Origin: an uncultured Micromonospora sp.
Lineage (GTDB): Bacteria > Actinomycetota > Actinomycetes > Mycobacteriales > Micromonosporaceae
Direction: 5' to 3'
Length of the DNA: 18,710 bases
Assembly (NCBI GenBank): GCA_937951935.1
Contig: CALGAM010000119.1
Location: 1-18,710, forward strand
Shown: positions 1 to 8,198 of the stretch, one piece after another
How positions within the stretch are numbered: position 1 is the first letter of the stretch
Layout: every line of letters begins with the position of its first letter
Program-made: the position numbers and the translations under genes
The notes under the pieces: model-generated
Databases searched by the model: none
What the model was told of the DNA's origin: nothing
The model's input: the letters and a program-made list of their open reading frames with translations, nothing else

Positions 1-1934
1 GGGATCTCGTACCCGATCTTGGTCTTGGTGTGGTCGATCCAGGCGTCGGGGACGTGCGGCAGCACCTCGCGGCGCAGGTATTCCTCGACGTCCTCGTCCA
101 GCGGCACGTTCTCGTAGTCGCGCAGCTCCGGGTCGGGCTCGGGCTCGCCCTTGACAAGCTGCACCTCCCCCTCCGGGTCGCGGACGCCGAGGGCGTCGCG
201 CAGCGCCTTCTGGAACGGCGCACCGGTCGGCCAGAGGATGCCGGCCTCGGCCATCGCCGCGCGGACTGCGTCCCAGGCCGCACGCTTGGTCCGCCACGAC
301 CGGCCGAGCAGCGGCTTCAACGCGACGGCGAAGGCGTCGACGTCCAGCGCCCGCTGGATCGGTTTCGACTCGCGGACCTGGGCCAGGGTCTCCTCGGTGA
401 CCTCGAAGCGGAGCCTGAGCGGCCGTTCGACGGTGATCCGACGGTAGCCGAAGTCCTCGTTGCGGAAGACCTTCACCTTGCCGTGCAGTGGGTGCTCGGG
501 GTCGGCGGCGACGTGCAGCGCCTCCGAGTAGAGCTGGGTGATCTCGGCGATGTGCTCGCTGGTCAGATACTTCCGCTTGTCGCCGAGCGACTTGCGCATC
601 TTGGCGTAGTAGTCCCGGGCGTCCAGCAGCACCACCTTGCCCCGGTGGTCGGGCGACTTCCGGTTGGTCAGGATCCAGAAGTACGTCGAGATGCCGGTGT
701 TGTAGAAGAGCTGGTCGGGCAGGGCGACGATCCCCTCCAGCAAGTCGTTCTCCAGGATCCACTGCCGGATCCGGGACTCGCCGGACTCGGCCGCCCCGGT
801 GAACAGCGGCGAGCCGTTGAACACGATCGCGATCCGGCTGCCGCCCTTGCCGTCGGCGGTGACCGGTTTCATTTTTGAAATCATGTGCTGGAGGAAGAGC
901 AGCGAGCCGTCGTTGATCCGGGGCAGACCGGCCCGCCATCGACTGTCCTCGCCGAGCTGCTCGTACTCGGCCTCGATCTCGTCCTTGACCTTCTTCCAGT
1001 CGACGCCGAACGGCGGGTTCGCCAGCAGGTAGTCGAATCTGGCGCCCTGGTGGCCGTCGTCACTCAACGAGTTGCCGAACTTGATGTTCTCCGGGTCCTG
1101 ACCCTTGATCATCATGTCGGACCGGCAGATCGCCCACGACTCCGGGTTCAGCTCCTGACCGAAGACCTGGACCGTGGCGTGCCGGTTGAGCGCGGTGATG
1201 TGCTCCTCGGCGGCGCTGAGCATGCCACCGGTGCCACAGGCCGGGTCCAGCACCGTCCGCACCACGCCCGGGACGGTGAGCACGTCCTCGTCCGGGGCGA
1301 TGAGCAGGTTCACCATCAGCTCGATGACCTCGCGCGGGGTGAAGTGCTCACCGGCGGTCTCGTTCGACTGCTCGGCGAACCGCCGGATCAGCTCCTCGAA
1401 GACGTACCCCATCTGGTGGTTGGACACCACGACCCTGGGCTGGCCGCGCTCGTCCCGGACGATCTCGCCGTTGTCGTCCAGCTCGAACGGGCGCAGGTCC
1501 AGGTCGGCGAAGCGGGCGGTCACCCGGTAGATCAGGTTGGCGGCGTCGAGCCGGCGGATGTGCCGCGCGAACTCGTACCGGTCCATCACCTCCCGGACGT
1601 TGGGGGAGAACGCCCCGATGTAGGCGATCAGGTTTCTCGCCACCTGGCTCGGGTCGTTGACGATCGATTTCAGGGTGTGCCCACTGATGTTGTAGAAGCT
1701 GTGGCCGGAGGCGCGACGCAGGAAGCGGTCCACGTCGATGTTCTGCCCGGCGTACCGCTGATAGGTCTCCAGCACCCTCGCCCGGGTCGGCTCCAGGACG
1801 CACTCCAGCCGGCGCAGCACCGTGAACGGCAGGATCACCTTGCCGTAGTCGGACTGCTTGTAGTCGCCACGCAGCAGGTCGGCGACCGACCAGGCGTGGT
1901 TGACGAGTTTGGTGTGCAGGCTGCTGTCGTTCAC
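1..1934 (-). CDS. hsdM: Type I restriction-modification DNA methylase subunit HsdM (3' end off window)
   Basis: Class I N6-adenine DNA methyltransferase, the modification subunit of a type I system, acting on DNA in the cytoplasm. Reading leftward from a GTG at 1934, the frame stays open to the window edge (644 complete codons). The N-terminal helical HsdM domain (roughly residues 1-150; motif SDYGKVILPF) is followed by the SAM-binding motif I DPACGTGG (D230) and motif IV NPPF (N306-F309), both intact, so the enzyme should be catalytically competent. The C-terminal part is a helical extension of about 200 residues; the last visible residues are KTKIGYEI, so only a short tail is probably missing. 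GTG 1934 is chosen because GGAAGGA sits five bases upstream. It lies 32 bp after the upstream gene and is almost certainly co-transcribed with it. No HsdR or separate HsdS is visible; they could lie beyond position 1. Confidence 0.93.
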   Translation of the reverse strand, partial: MNDSSLHTKLVNHAWSVADLLRGDYKQSDYGKVILPFTVLRRLECVLEPTRARVLETYQRYAGQNIDVDRFLRRASGHSFYNISGHTLKSIVNDPSQVARNLIAYIGAFSPNVREVMDRYEFARHIRRLDAANLIYRVTARFADLDLRPFELDDNGEIVRDERGQPRVVVSNHQMGYVFEELIRRFAEQSNETAGEHFTPREVIELMVNLLIAPDEDVLTVPGVVRTVLDPACGTGGMLSAAEEHITALNRHATVQVFGQELNPESWAICRSDMMIKGQDPENIKFGNSLSDDGHQGARFDYLLANPPFGVDWKKVKDEIEAEYEQLGEDSRWRAGLPRINDGSLLFLQHMISKMKPVTADGKGGSRIAIVFNGSPLFTGAAESGESRIRQWILENDLLEGIVALPDQLFYNTGISTYFWILTNRKSPDHRGKVVLLDARDYYAKMRKSLGDKRKYLTSEHIAEITQLYSEALHVAADPEHPLHGKVKVFRNEDFGYRRITVERPLRLRFEVTEETLAQVRESKPIQRALDVDAFAVALKPLLGRSWRTKRAAWDAVRAAMAEAGILWPTGAPFQKALRDALGVRDPEGEVQLVKGEPEPDPELRDYENVPLDEDVEEYLRREVLPHVPDAWIDHTKTKIGYEI

Positions 1935-1966
1935 CAGGGTCCTTCCACAGCGGGTGACACAGGAGG

Positions 1967-4105
1967 TCAGGACGCGTCGGGATCCGGCGGGAGCAACGCG
2001 CCGCCGGTGAGGCCGGCGCCGAGGGTACGGGCCGCCTCCTCGGCGAGCCGTCCCGCGTGCTCGGCGGCGGCGCGCAGCTCGTACAGCCGCCGGAAGGCCT
2101 GACCGTACCGCCGTTGCTCGGCCAGTGGCAGCAGCGGCACGCGGAGGCGACGCGGGTCGAGCCGAACGACGCTGCTGCCGGTCGCCGCCGCGGTCACGTT
2201 CTCCGCGGCGCCGAGGAAACCGGCCAGGAACCACGGGTCGAGTCGGCTCTGGTCCGGCCGCAGCAGGATCGTCTGCCGGCCCAGCGGCGTGCCGGCGTCC
2301 CGGTCGTCGGCGACCCGGGCGGCGCAGACTCTCGCCCCGCCGCCGCGCAGCAGCTCGGGCAGGAGCACGTCACCGGCGCGGATCACCAGCTCGGGATTCC
2401 GCCCGGTGCCGCCGGCGGCGCCGCGGCTGCCGGACGGGACGCGCAGCAGGGTGAGCGCGTTGCCGCGCAGCAGGTCGGCGACGGCGGCGCTGCGCCACAC
2501 CCGGCGCTCCCTGCCCACCGGCGGCCAGGTGATGTCATCGGCCCGGTCGGCGAGCGCGGTCGCCGCCGCCCGGAGGTCGCCCAGCAGGGTACGCCCGGTT
2601 GCGGCCAGCTCGGCCGGGGTGGCGGCGACCGGTGCGGTCCGGACGTGCCGGACCGGGGTGAGGTCCACCGTCTCGTCGAGCAGGTCGATCACCGCGACGG
2701 CCCGCGCGACCCCGGGTACGTCGGCGAACTCGCCCGGAGCCGTCAGGAAGGCGCGCCACACGTCGCACACGGTCTGGCGCAGCGCCGGCCAGTCCACCCC
2801 GGACCGCCCGCCGGCGGAGGCGCCGCGCGGGCCGCCGGACGGGCCGCCACCGGTGGTGGTGCCGGGCGCGCCCGCCTCCGCCGGGCCGGGTGTCGCCTCG
2901 GCCGTGTCGACGAAGAGGACGGTCGGCGGCGGGGTCTCGGCCGGGTCGGGGCGGCACAGCAGCCACAGGTGCAGTCCGACGTGCAGCGGGGCGGCGGCAC
3001 CGGCCGGCAACGCCACCACCGCGCGCAGCGCGCCCCTGCGGAGCAGCTCGGCGCGGATCCGCCGGCCGGAGGGGCGTTCGGCGGCGGCCGGTGGCATCAG
3101 CAGCACCGCCGGGCCGCCGGGGGCCAGGTGGGCCAGGCAGTGCTGGACCCAGGCCAGTTCCGGTTCGCCGCGCGGCGGCAGCCCGAACAGCCAGCGCGGG
3201 TCGGCGGCCAGCTCCGCGTGGCCCCAGTCCCGGTCGCCGTACGGCGGGGCGCACAGCGCCGCGTCGGCGGTGAGGGTCGGGAAGGCGTCGGCGCGCAGGC
3301 TGTCGCCCGCCGCCAGGCGGGACGTGGCGGCCGGGGCCAGCACCGACAGGCGTACGCCGGCCAGCGCCGCCTGGGCCGGCACCAGGTCCTGCCCGTACAG
3401 TTCGGCCGCGCCGAGGCGGGCGGCGGCGACGAGCAGCCCGCCGGGGCCGCAGGCCGGGTCGACGACCCGGCGCGGATAGGGGCGCCCCGGCTCGGTGAGC
3501 AGCCGGGCCATCAGCTCGGCCAGCGGGGCGGGGGTCTGGTAGCTGCCGCTCGCCCCGGTCTCCTCGACGTCGCCCTCGGCGAGCACGTCGGCGGCGACCA
3601 CCGCGCCCTGTCGGCGTACGCAGGTCAGCAGCGTGCGCAGCAGTTCCGCCTCGGCCGCGCGGAACGACGGGCCGGTCGTGGCCCCGGTCGCGGCCTCGCC
3701 CTCCACGGCGGCGGGGAGTTCGCCGGCGACCGCGCGGGCCAGTTCGGTGGCCCGCCGCGCGAGGCGGCCGTCGGGCAGGTCGGCCAGGGCGGCGGCCTCG
3801 TCGTCGGAGAGCCGGGACGCGGCCAGGACCAGCGGCATCAGCCGCAGGGCGGGGCGGGGGCCGGCGGCCTCGCCGCCGCGCAGCGCGACCCGCAGCTCGT
3901 CGGCCGGGGACTCGGTGGCGAGCTGGCCGCGGGCGGCCAGCCAGGCCCGGACCTCGGCCACGTCGTAGGCGGGGCTGGCCTCGGTGCCGCCGGCCGGGGC
4001 CGGGAAGTCGGGGTGCCGGCGACGCCAGTTGCTCACCGTCGCCCTGGTGACGCCCGCCAGCCGGGAGATCTCGGCGGCGGTCACCAGGGTGGGTGTCTTC
4101 GGCAT
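1967..4105 (-). CDS. HTH - N6-DNA-methylase-like - HsdS-like fusion protein
   Basis: A 712-aa protein with three parts. Residues ~9-30 form a helix-turn-helix (AAEISRLAGVTRATVSNW) followed by a MerR/excisionase-like wing. Residues ~150-400 form a methylase fold with motif I DPACGPGG (D216). The C-terminal ~180 residues look like one target-recognition half of HsdS: an ...RAGDVLLPELL segment, then RRLRVPLLPLAEQ and a coiled coil typical of S-subunit conserved regions. Motif IV reads CAPPYG, with Ala286 where N6-adenine methylases normally have Asn/Asp/Ser, so its own methyl transfer is doubtful. The downstream hsdM has intact motifs, so this protein may supply DNA specificity to it (inference). 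A GTG at 4111 is also in frame, but AGGA is spaced properly (6 nt) only for the ATG at 4105. Residues ~385-415 are a low-complexity Gly/Ala/Pro linker. Confidence 0.85.
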   Translation of the reverse strand: MPKTPTLVTAAEISRLAGVTRATVSNWRRRHPDFPAPAGGTEASPAYDVAEVRAWLAARGQLATESPADELRVALRGGEAAGPRPALRLMPLVLAASRLSDDEAAALADLPDGRLARRATELARAVAGELPAAVEGEAATGATTGPSFRAAEAELLRTLLTCVRRQGAVVAADVLAEGDVEETGASGSYQTPAPLAELMARLLTEPGRPYPRRVVDPACGPGGLLVAAARLGAAELYGQDLVPAQAALAGVRLSVLAPAATSRLAAGDSLRADAFPTLTADAALCAPPYGDRDWGHAELAADPRWLFGLPPRGEPELAWVQHCLAHLAPGGPAVLLMPPAAAERPSGRRIRAELLRRGALRAVVALPAGAAAPLHVGLHLWLLCRPDPAETPPPTVLFVDTAEATPGPAEAGAPGTTTGGGPSGGPRGASAGGRSGVDWPALRQTVCDVWRAFLTAPGEFADVPGVARAVAVIDLLDETVDLTPVRHVRTAPVAATPAELAATGRTLLGDLRAAATALADRADDITWPPVGRERRVWRSAAVADLLRGNALTLLRVPSGSRGAAGGTGRNPELVIRAGDVLLPELLRGGGARVCAARVADDRDAGTPLGRQTILLRPDQSRLDPWFLAGFLGAAENVTAAATGSSVVRLDPRRLRVPLLPLAEQRRYGQAFRRLYELRAAAEHAGRLAEEAARTLGAGLTGGALLPPDPDAS

Positions 4106-4386
4106 CGGCACGTCCTGTCGTCCGGCGGGTGTCGTCGAGGCTCAACCATGATCACTTTACCCGAAGCCGGATCACGCGGCACGGTTTGACAATGCTTTCA
4201 CGTCGTGGTCTTCTTGAATAGCCTTCACTGGCCGACGGCGATCCCGCCGGCACCGTGCCCGGGCGCCGCCACGCCGGCCGCCCACACCAACCCGACCACC
4301 CACCTCCCCGGCTTCCGGGACAGGTGTCCCTGCCCCCGCCACCGCCCACCGCCTTCGTTGTCGCTCCCCCGAACCGGAGGTACCGC
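4106..4386. promoter_or_regulatory. Divergent intergenic region between the methylase operon and the ATPase operon
   Basis: About 280 bp separate two divergent genes. The stretch 4145-4225 is clearly less GC-rich than its surroundings and contains TTGACA at 4186-4191 (plus strand), a perfect -35-like hexamer, though no convincing -10 lies 16-18 bp downstream. On the minus strand a TAAAGT -10-like element is complementary to 4155-4160. The rest (4225-4375) is Pro-codon-like GC-rich sequence with no gene I can support. Shared control of both operons from here is an inference. Confidence 0.4.
4376..4380 (+). promoter_or_regulatory. Ribosome binding site deciding the ATPase start
   Basis: GGAGG lies six bases before the GTG at 4387. 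The frame is open back to an ATG at 4255, but that ATG has no comparable site. The 44 residues between are Pro/Arg-rich and unlike the rest of the protein, so GTG 4387 is preferred. Confidence 0.75.
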
Positions 4387-6846
4387 GTGACAGCCCCGCA
4401 TCCGGAAACCGTCGACGACCTCGTCCTCAGTCACCTCGACGCCACCACCGACCTGCCCGAGGCCGCGGTGGACCTGATCGTCGCCGCCCTGCTCGGCGAG
4501 GAGGAGTTCGCCGCGGCACTCGGCGGCACCCCACCCCGCCGGCCCGCCACCCCGGCCGCCGGCACCGGCGAACCCGGCGAACCCATCGGCACCTACCTGC
4601 GCAGCATCGAGGTGACCGGCTTCCGGGGCATCGGCCCCACCGCCGCCCTCCACCTCGCGCCCCGACCCGGGCTGACGATCGTCACCGGCCGCAACGGCTC
4701 CGGAAAGTCCAGCTTCGCCGAAGCCGCCGAGTTCGCCCTCACCGGCGACAACCGGCGCTGGTCCGGGCGCAGCCCCATCTGGCGGGAGGGCTGGCGCAAC
4801 CTGCACGCCGGCGACAACCCGAGCATCCGGGTCCACATCGGCGTCGAGGGCCACCGCGACGGCGCCACCGTCGAGTGGAACTGGAAACCCGACGACGAGC
4901 TCGCCGACGGCACGTCGTGGCTACAGCTCGCCGGCCGCCCCCGGCAGTCCGTCGCCGACCTCGGCTGGAAGGTGCCGCTGGAGCTCTACCGCCCCTTCCT
5001 GTCGTACGCCGAACTCGGCGGCCTGCTCAGCGGCCGGCCCAGCGAGATGCACGACTCGCTGTACCGCATCCTCGGCCTCGACCGGCTCGTCGAGATCGAG
5101 ACGATGCTCAAGGCCGCCCGGCGGGAGCTGGACGGCCTGCGCAGGCGGCCCGGCGAGACGCTGCCCGCGCTGCGGGCCGCCCTCGCCGAGCACCCCGACG
5201 AGCGGGCCCGCCACGCCGAGGCGGCGCTGTCCGGCCGGGTCGCCGACCTCGACCGGCTCGCCGGGCTGGCCACCGTGGACGAACCCGAGGACGACCGGGA
5301 CGTCGTACCGCTGCGTCAGCTCGACCTGCTGGAGCTGCCGGCACCGGACGACGTGGCCGACCTGGCCGAGCGGCTGCGCACGGCACTGGACCGCATCGAG
5401 GCGCTGGCCGACACCCCCGCCGCGCACTCCCGCTCGCTCGCCGGCCTGCTCCGCGACGCGCTGGCCCACCAGCGCACCCACCCCGACCAGCCCTGTCCGG
5501 TGTGCGGGGGTCGCACCCTGGACGCGGCGTGGGCCGAGCGGACCCGGCAGGAACTGGACCGCCTCAACCGCCTGGCCGCCGACCTCGACGAGGCACACCG
5601 GACGGTGCGGGAGAGCCAGCGGGCACTGCGGTCGCTGGTCCCGGCGCCACCGCCCGCCCTCGCCGCCGACCTGACCGCCGACGGGGTCGACACCGCCGAC
5701 GCGCGGCGGGCCTGGCAGCGCTGGGCCGACCTGCTCGCCACCGACGACCCGGCAACGACCGCCGGCACGGCACCCGCGGCCTACCGGGAACTGCGCGCCG
5801 CGCTGGAACCGGTGCAGGCCGCCGCCCACCAGGCGCTGCAGCGGCGCCAGCAGGCCTGGCAGCCCGTCGCCGACCAGCTCCGCGCCTGGGTCGAGGCCGA
5901 ACGGGCCGCCCGGCGGGCCACCGCGACCCTCACCGCCCTGAAGAAGGCGATCGACTGGCTGCGGAAGGTGTCGGACAGCATCCGCAACGAGAAGCTCGCC
6001 CCGGTCGCCGCCGAGGCGACCGAGATCTGGAACATGCTGCGCCAGGAGAGCAACGTCGAACTCGGCAGCATCCGGCTGGCCGGGACCGGCACCAGCCGGC
6101 GGGTCGACCTCAACGTCAGCGTCGACGGGGTGCCCGGGGCCGCGCTCGGGGTGATGAGCCAGGGTGAACTGCACTCCCTGGCGCTGGCGCTCTTCCTGCC
6201 CCGGGCCACCATGCCGGAGAGCCCGTTCCGGTTCCTCGTCATCGACGACCCGGTGCAGTCCATGGACCCGGTCAAGGTGTACGGGCTGGCCGAGGTGCTC
6301 GCCCGGGTCGCCCGACACCGGCAGGTGATCGTCTTCACCCACGACGACCGGCTCCCCGCCGCCGTACGCCGCCTGGACATCGACGCACGGATCCTCACCG
6401 TCAGCCGGATGGCCCACTCCCGGGTCAAGGTCAGCGAGGGCGGCAACCCGGCGCTGCGCTACCTCGCCGACGCCAAGACGATCGCGTGCGACACCAACCT
6501 GGACCCCACCGTCCGGGGGACGGTGGTCTGTAACCTGGTCCGTGACGCCCTCGAGTACGCCTGCCACGAACGGGTCCGGGCCCGCGACTTCCGGGCCGGC
6601 CGGCCCGTCGCCGAGACCGAGGCGGCCCTCGACGCCGCCCGCGGTCTGCGCCCCACCCTCGCGCTGGCGCTGCTCGGCGACGCGCAACGGGCCAACGAGC
6701 TCCGCGATTCGCTGCGGCGGCTCCACCCGGCCGCCCCGCAGGTGGTCTCCGACGCCAACAACGGCGCACACGGCGCAGCCGGCGTCGACCTGGTCCGGCT
6801 GGTCAACGACGCCGAGTCGGTGGTCGAAAGGCTGGTGCGGCCATGA
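4387..6846 (+). CDS. Zinc-hook (Rad50/RloC-like) AAA ATPase with possible HEPN-like C-terminus
   Basis: An 819-aa SMC/Rad50-type ATPase. Its head begins with YLRSIEVTGFRGIG and Walker A GRNGSGKSS (K107). Two long helical, coiled-coil-like arms flank a zinc hook CPVC (C370, C373). The second half-head has signature MSQGEL (S591-L595), Walker B FLVIDDP (D620, D621) and an H-loop FTHDD (H652). About 160 residues follow, more than an SbcC head needs. They contain R719-x3-E723 in a helix and NNGAHG (H795) near the end, recalling the HEPN-type anticodon-nuclease region of the PrrC/RloC families. There is no SbcD nuclease next to it and no TOPRIM domain, which argues against plain SbcC or OLD. It lies beside a type I modification locus, as PrrC-type genes do, so an RM-linked defence ATPase is the best guess. 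The ATPase call is firm; the RNase call is tentative. Confidence 0.85.
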   Translation: MTAPHPETVDDLVLSHLDATTDLPEAAVDLIVAALLGEEEFAAALGGTPPRRPATPAAGTGEPGEPIGTYLRSIEVTGFRGIGPTAALHLAPRPGLTIVTGRNGSGKSSFAEAAEFALTGDNRRWSGRSPIWREGWRNLHAGDNPSIRVHIGVEGHRDGATVEWNWKPDDELADGTSWLQLAGRPRQSVADLGWKVPLELYRPFLSYAELGGLLSGRPSEMHDSLYRILGLDRLVEIETMLKAARRELDGLRRRPGETLPALRAALAEHPDERARHAEAALSGRVADLDRLAGLATVDEPEDDRDVVPLRQLDLLELPAPDDVADLAERLRTALDRIEALADTPAAHSRSLAGLLRDALAHQRTHPDQPCPVCGGRTLDAAWAERTRQELDRLNRLAADLDEAHRTVRESQRALRSLVPAPPPALAADLTADGVDTADARRAWQRWADLLATDDPATTAGTAPAAYRELRAALEPVQAAAHQALQRRQQAWQPVADQLRAWVEAERAARRATATLTALKKAIDWLRKVSDSIRNEKLAPVAAEATEIWNMLRQESNVELGSIRLAGTGTSRRVDLNVSVDGVPGAALGVMSQGELHSLALALFLPRATMPESPFRFLVIDDPVQSMDPVKVYGLAEVLARVARHRQVIVFTHDDRLPAAVRRLDIDARILTVSRMAHSRVKVSEGGNPALRYLADAKTIACDTNLDPTVRGTVVCNLVRDALEYACHERVRARDFRAGRPVAETEAALDAARGLRPTLALALLGDAQRANELRDSLRRLHPAAPQVVSDANNGAHGAAGVDLVRLVNDAESVVERLVRP

Positions 6847-7217
6847 CCCCGCAGCAGCTCCTCGACGCCGCCCGCGACCTGATGACCAACCCGAGGCCGA
6901 GCATGCGCCGCTGCTGGCAGCGCGGCTGCGCCTGCCTGACCCGCCTCGCCCTCGAAACAGGGCTGCGCCGGTACTGGCAGCGCCACCCGCGCACCGCGTC
7001 GGTGGCCCGGTCCCCGATGTGGCATCAGCTCATCGTGCTGCCGCGCTTCCTCGATCCCGAGACCGCCCGGATCGCCCGCGCCGCCTGGTTCGGGCTGTCC
7101 CGGGCGGCACACCACCACACGTACGAGCTGCCGCCGACGCTCGCCGAGCTCGGCGGGTGGCACCGGGACGTGACGTACCTGCTCAGCCGGCTCGACCCGG
7201 CTCCGACCTCGCCCTGA
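6843..7217 (+). CDS. Small HEPN-like protein coupled to the ATPase
   Basis: A 124-aa, mostly helical protein with no recognised name. Its ATG overlaps the ATPase stop in an ATGA arrangement (6843-6846), so the two are translationally coupled and probably made in proportion. R34-x3-E38 lies in an early helix (TRLALETGL). A later segment AWFGLSRAAHHHTYELPPT offers R87 followed by H90-H92, so R-x4-H, the HEPN RNase signature, can be read as R87/H92. Its helix order resembles the C-terminal region of the ATPase. It could be a partner, inhibitor or effector of the ATPase. No signal peptide or membrane segment is seen. The existence of the gene is well supported; the function is a hypothesis. Confidence 0.7.
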   Translation: MTPQQLLDAARDLMTNPRPSMRRCWQRGCACLTRLALETGLRRYWQRHPRTASVARSPMWHQLIVLPRFLDPETARIARAAWFGLSRAAHHHTYELPPTLAELGGWHRDVTYLLSRLDPAPTSP

Positions 7218-7263
7218 CAACCACCGACACGACGACCACCGACACCAACCCTGGGAGCCCGCG

Positions 7264-8031
7264 ATGACCCACCCGCCTTCCGAGTCGCCGCTGCCGGACA
7301 CCGCGCAAGCCGGTGACGGCACACCGGAGACGGTGGAGGCGACCCCCGCGTCGCCACACCCCGCGCCCGCGCCGCACGCCGCGGCACACGCCGAGCTCCG
7401 GCCGGCGGCCCGGCGGTGGGCGGCCGGGCCACCGTGGCCGGCCGCCGCGATCGGCGCGGTGGCGCTCCTCGGCAGCGGCATCCTGCTCGGCCTCGGCATC
7501 GGAAGCAGCGGAACCGCGGCCCCGGCCGCCGGGGTCGGCACGCCCACGCCGGCCGTCGGATCGGCCTCGGCCGCCGGCCCGACCCCGGCCGCGCCGACGA
7601 CCGCGTCGCCGGGCACCGCACCGACCCCGGCCACCGCTGCCCCGACCACCGCCGCCGTGGTTACGAGGCCCGCGTCGACGTCGAAGCCGACGTACCGGAC
7701 GCTCAGCCCCCGGGAGTGGAAGCTGGTCGCCAAGAACCCCGACGCGTACGTCGGCAGGACCTACGTGGTGTACGGGGTCGTCACCCAGTTCGACGCGGCG
7801 ACCGGCGACGACACGTTCCGGGCCGACGTCGGGCCGCGGAACATGGCCGAGGTCTGGGACTACGAGACCAACACGCTGCTCACCGGCGACGCCGAGCGGC
7901 TGCGCGACGTGGTGGAGGACGACGAGTTCCGGGCCGAGGTGACCGTCCTTGGCTCCTTCTCCTACGACACGCAGATCGGCGGCAACACCACGGTCCCGCT
8001 GCTCCGGATCGACCGCATCCGGATCCTCTAG
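7264..8031 (+). CDS. Membrane-anchored protein with possible OB-fold domain
   Basis: A 255-aa protein. Residues 1-58 are an Ala/Pro-rich, probably cytoplasmic tail. Residues ~59-80 are one membrane segment (AAAIGAVALLGSGILLGLGIG). Residues ~81-145 are a Thr/Ala/Pro linker typical of cell-wall-spanning stalks. Residues ~146-255 are a compact domain with strands such as RTYVVYGVVTQF and EFRAEVTVLG; the pattern 'x-Y-V-G-R-x-Y-V-V-x-G-V-V' suggests an OB fold of the tRNA_anti-like kind, but I cannot confirm it. A GGGAG site sits six bases before the ATG. The gap to the previous gene is 46 bp, so it may share the ATPase transcript, though an extracytoplasmic domain makes a direct role with the ATPase unclear. 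Confidence 0.75.
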   Translation: MTHPPSESPLPDTAQAGDGTPETVEATPASPHPAPAPHAAAHAELRPAARRWAAGPPWPAAAIGAVALLGSGILLGLGIGSSGTAAPAAGVGTPTPAVGSASAAGPTPAAPTTASPGTAPTPATAAPTTAAVVTRPASTSKPTYRTLSPREWKLVAKNPDAYVGRTYVVYGVVTQFDAATGDDTFRADVGPRNMAEVWDYETNTLLTGDAERLRDVVEDDEFRAEVTVLGSFSYDTQIGGNTTVPLLRIDRIRIL

Positions 8032-8198
8032 CGCGCCCGCCCACGTCACCCCGGCCGACGGACACCACGCGAGACCGCGGGACATGGGCGGCGCGACCCC
8101 TGTCCCTGTTCCTGTCGGACAGCGGACACCGCCCGCGGCGCCACGGTGGCACAGTGCCGCAGGCTCCACCCCCGACACCGAACTACCGAAGGACATCT

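Noticed and set aside
30..4189. Long plus-strand open frames (30-878, 885-2102, 2057-4189) across the methylase genes.
   Set aside because: They are antisense shadows produced by GC bias; the minus strand has clear methylase motifs and the plus products are low-complexity.
4255..4386. Upstream ATG extension of the ATPase by 44 residues.
   Set aside because: No ribosome site and Pro-rich non-domain sequence; GTG 4387 has GGAGG at ideal spacing.
4387..6846. Calling the ATPase SbcC.
   Set aside because: No SbcD neighbour, a shorter coiled coil than typical SbcC and an extra C-terminal region beyond the H-loop.
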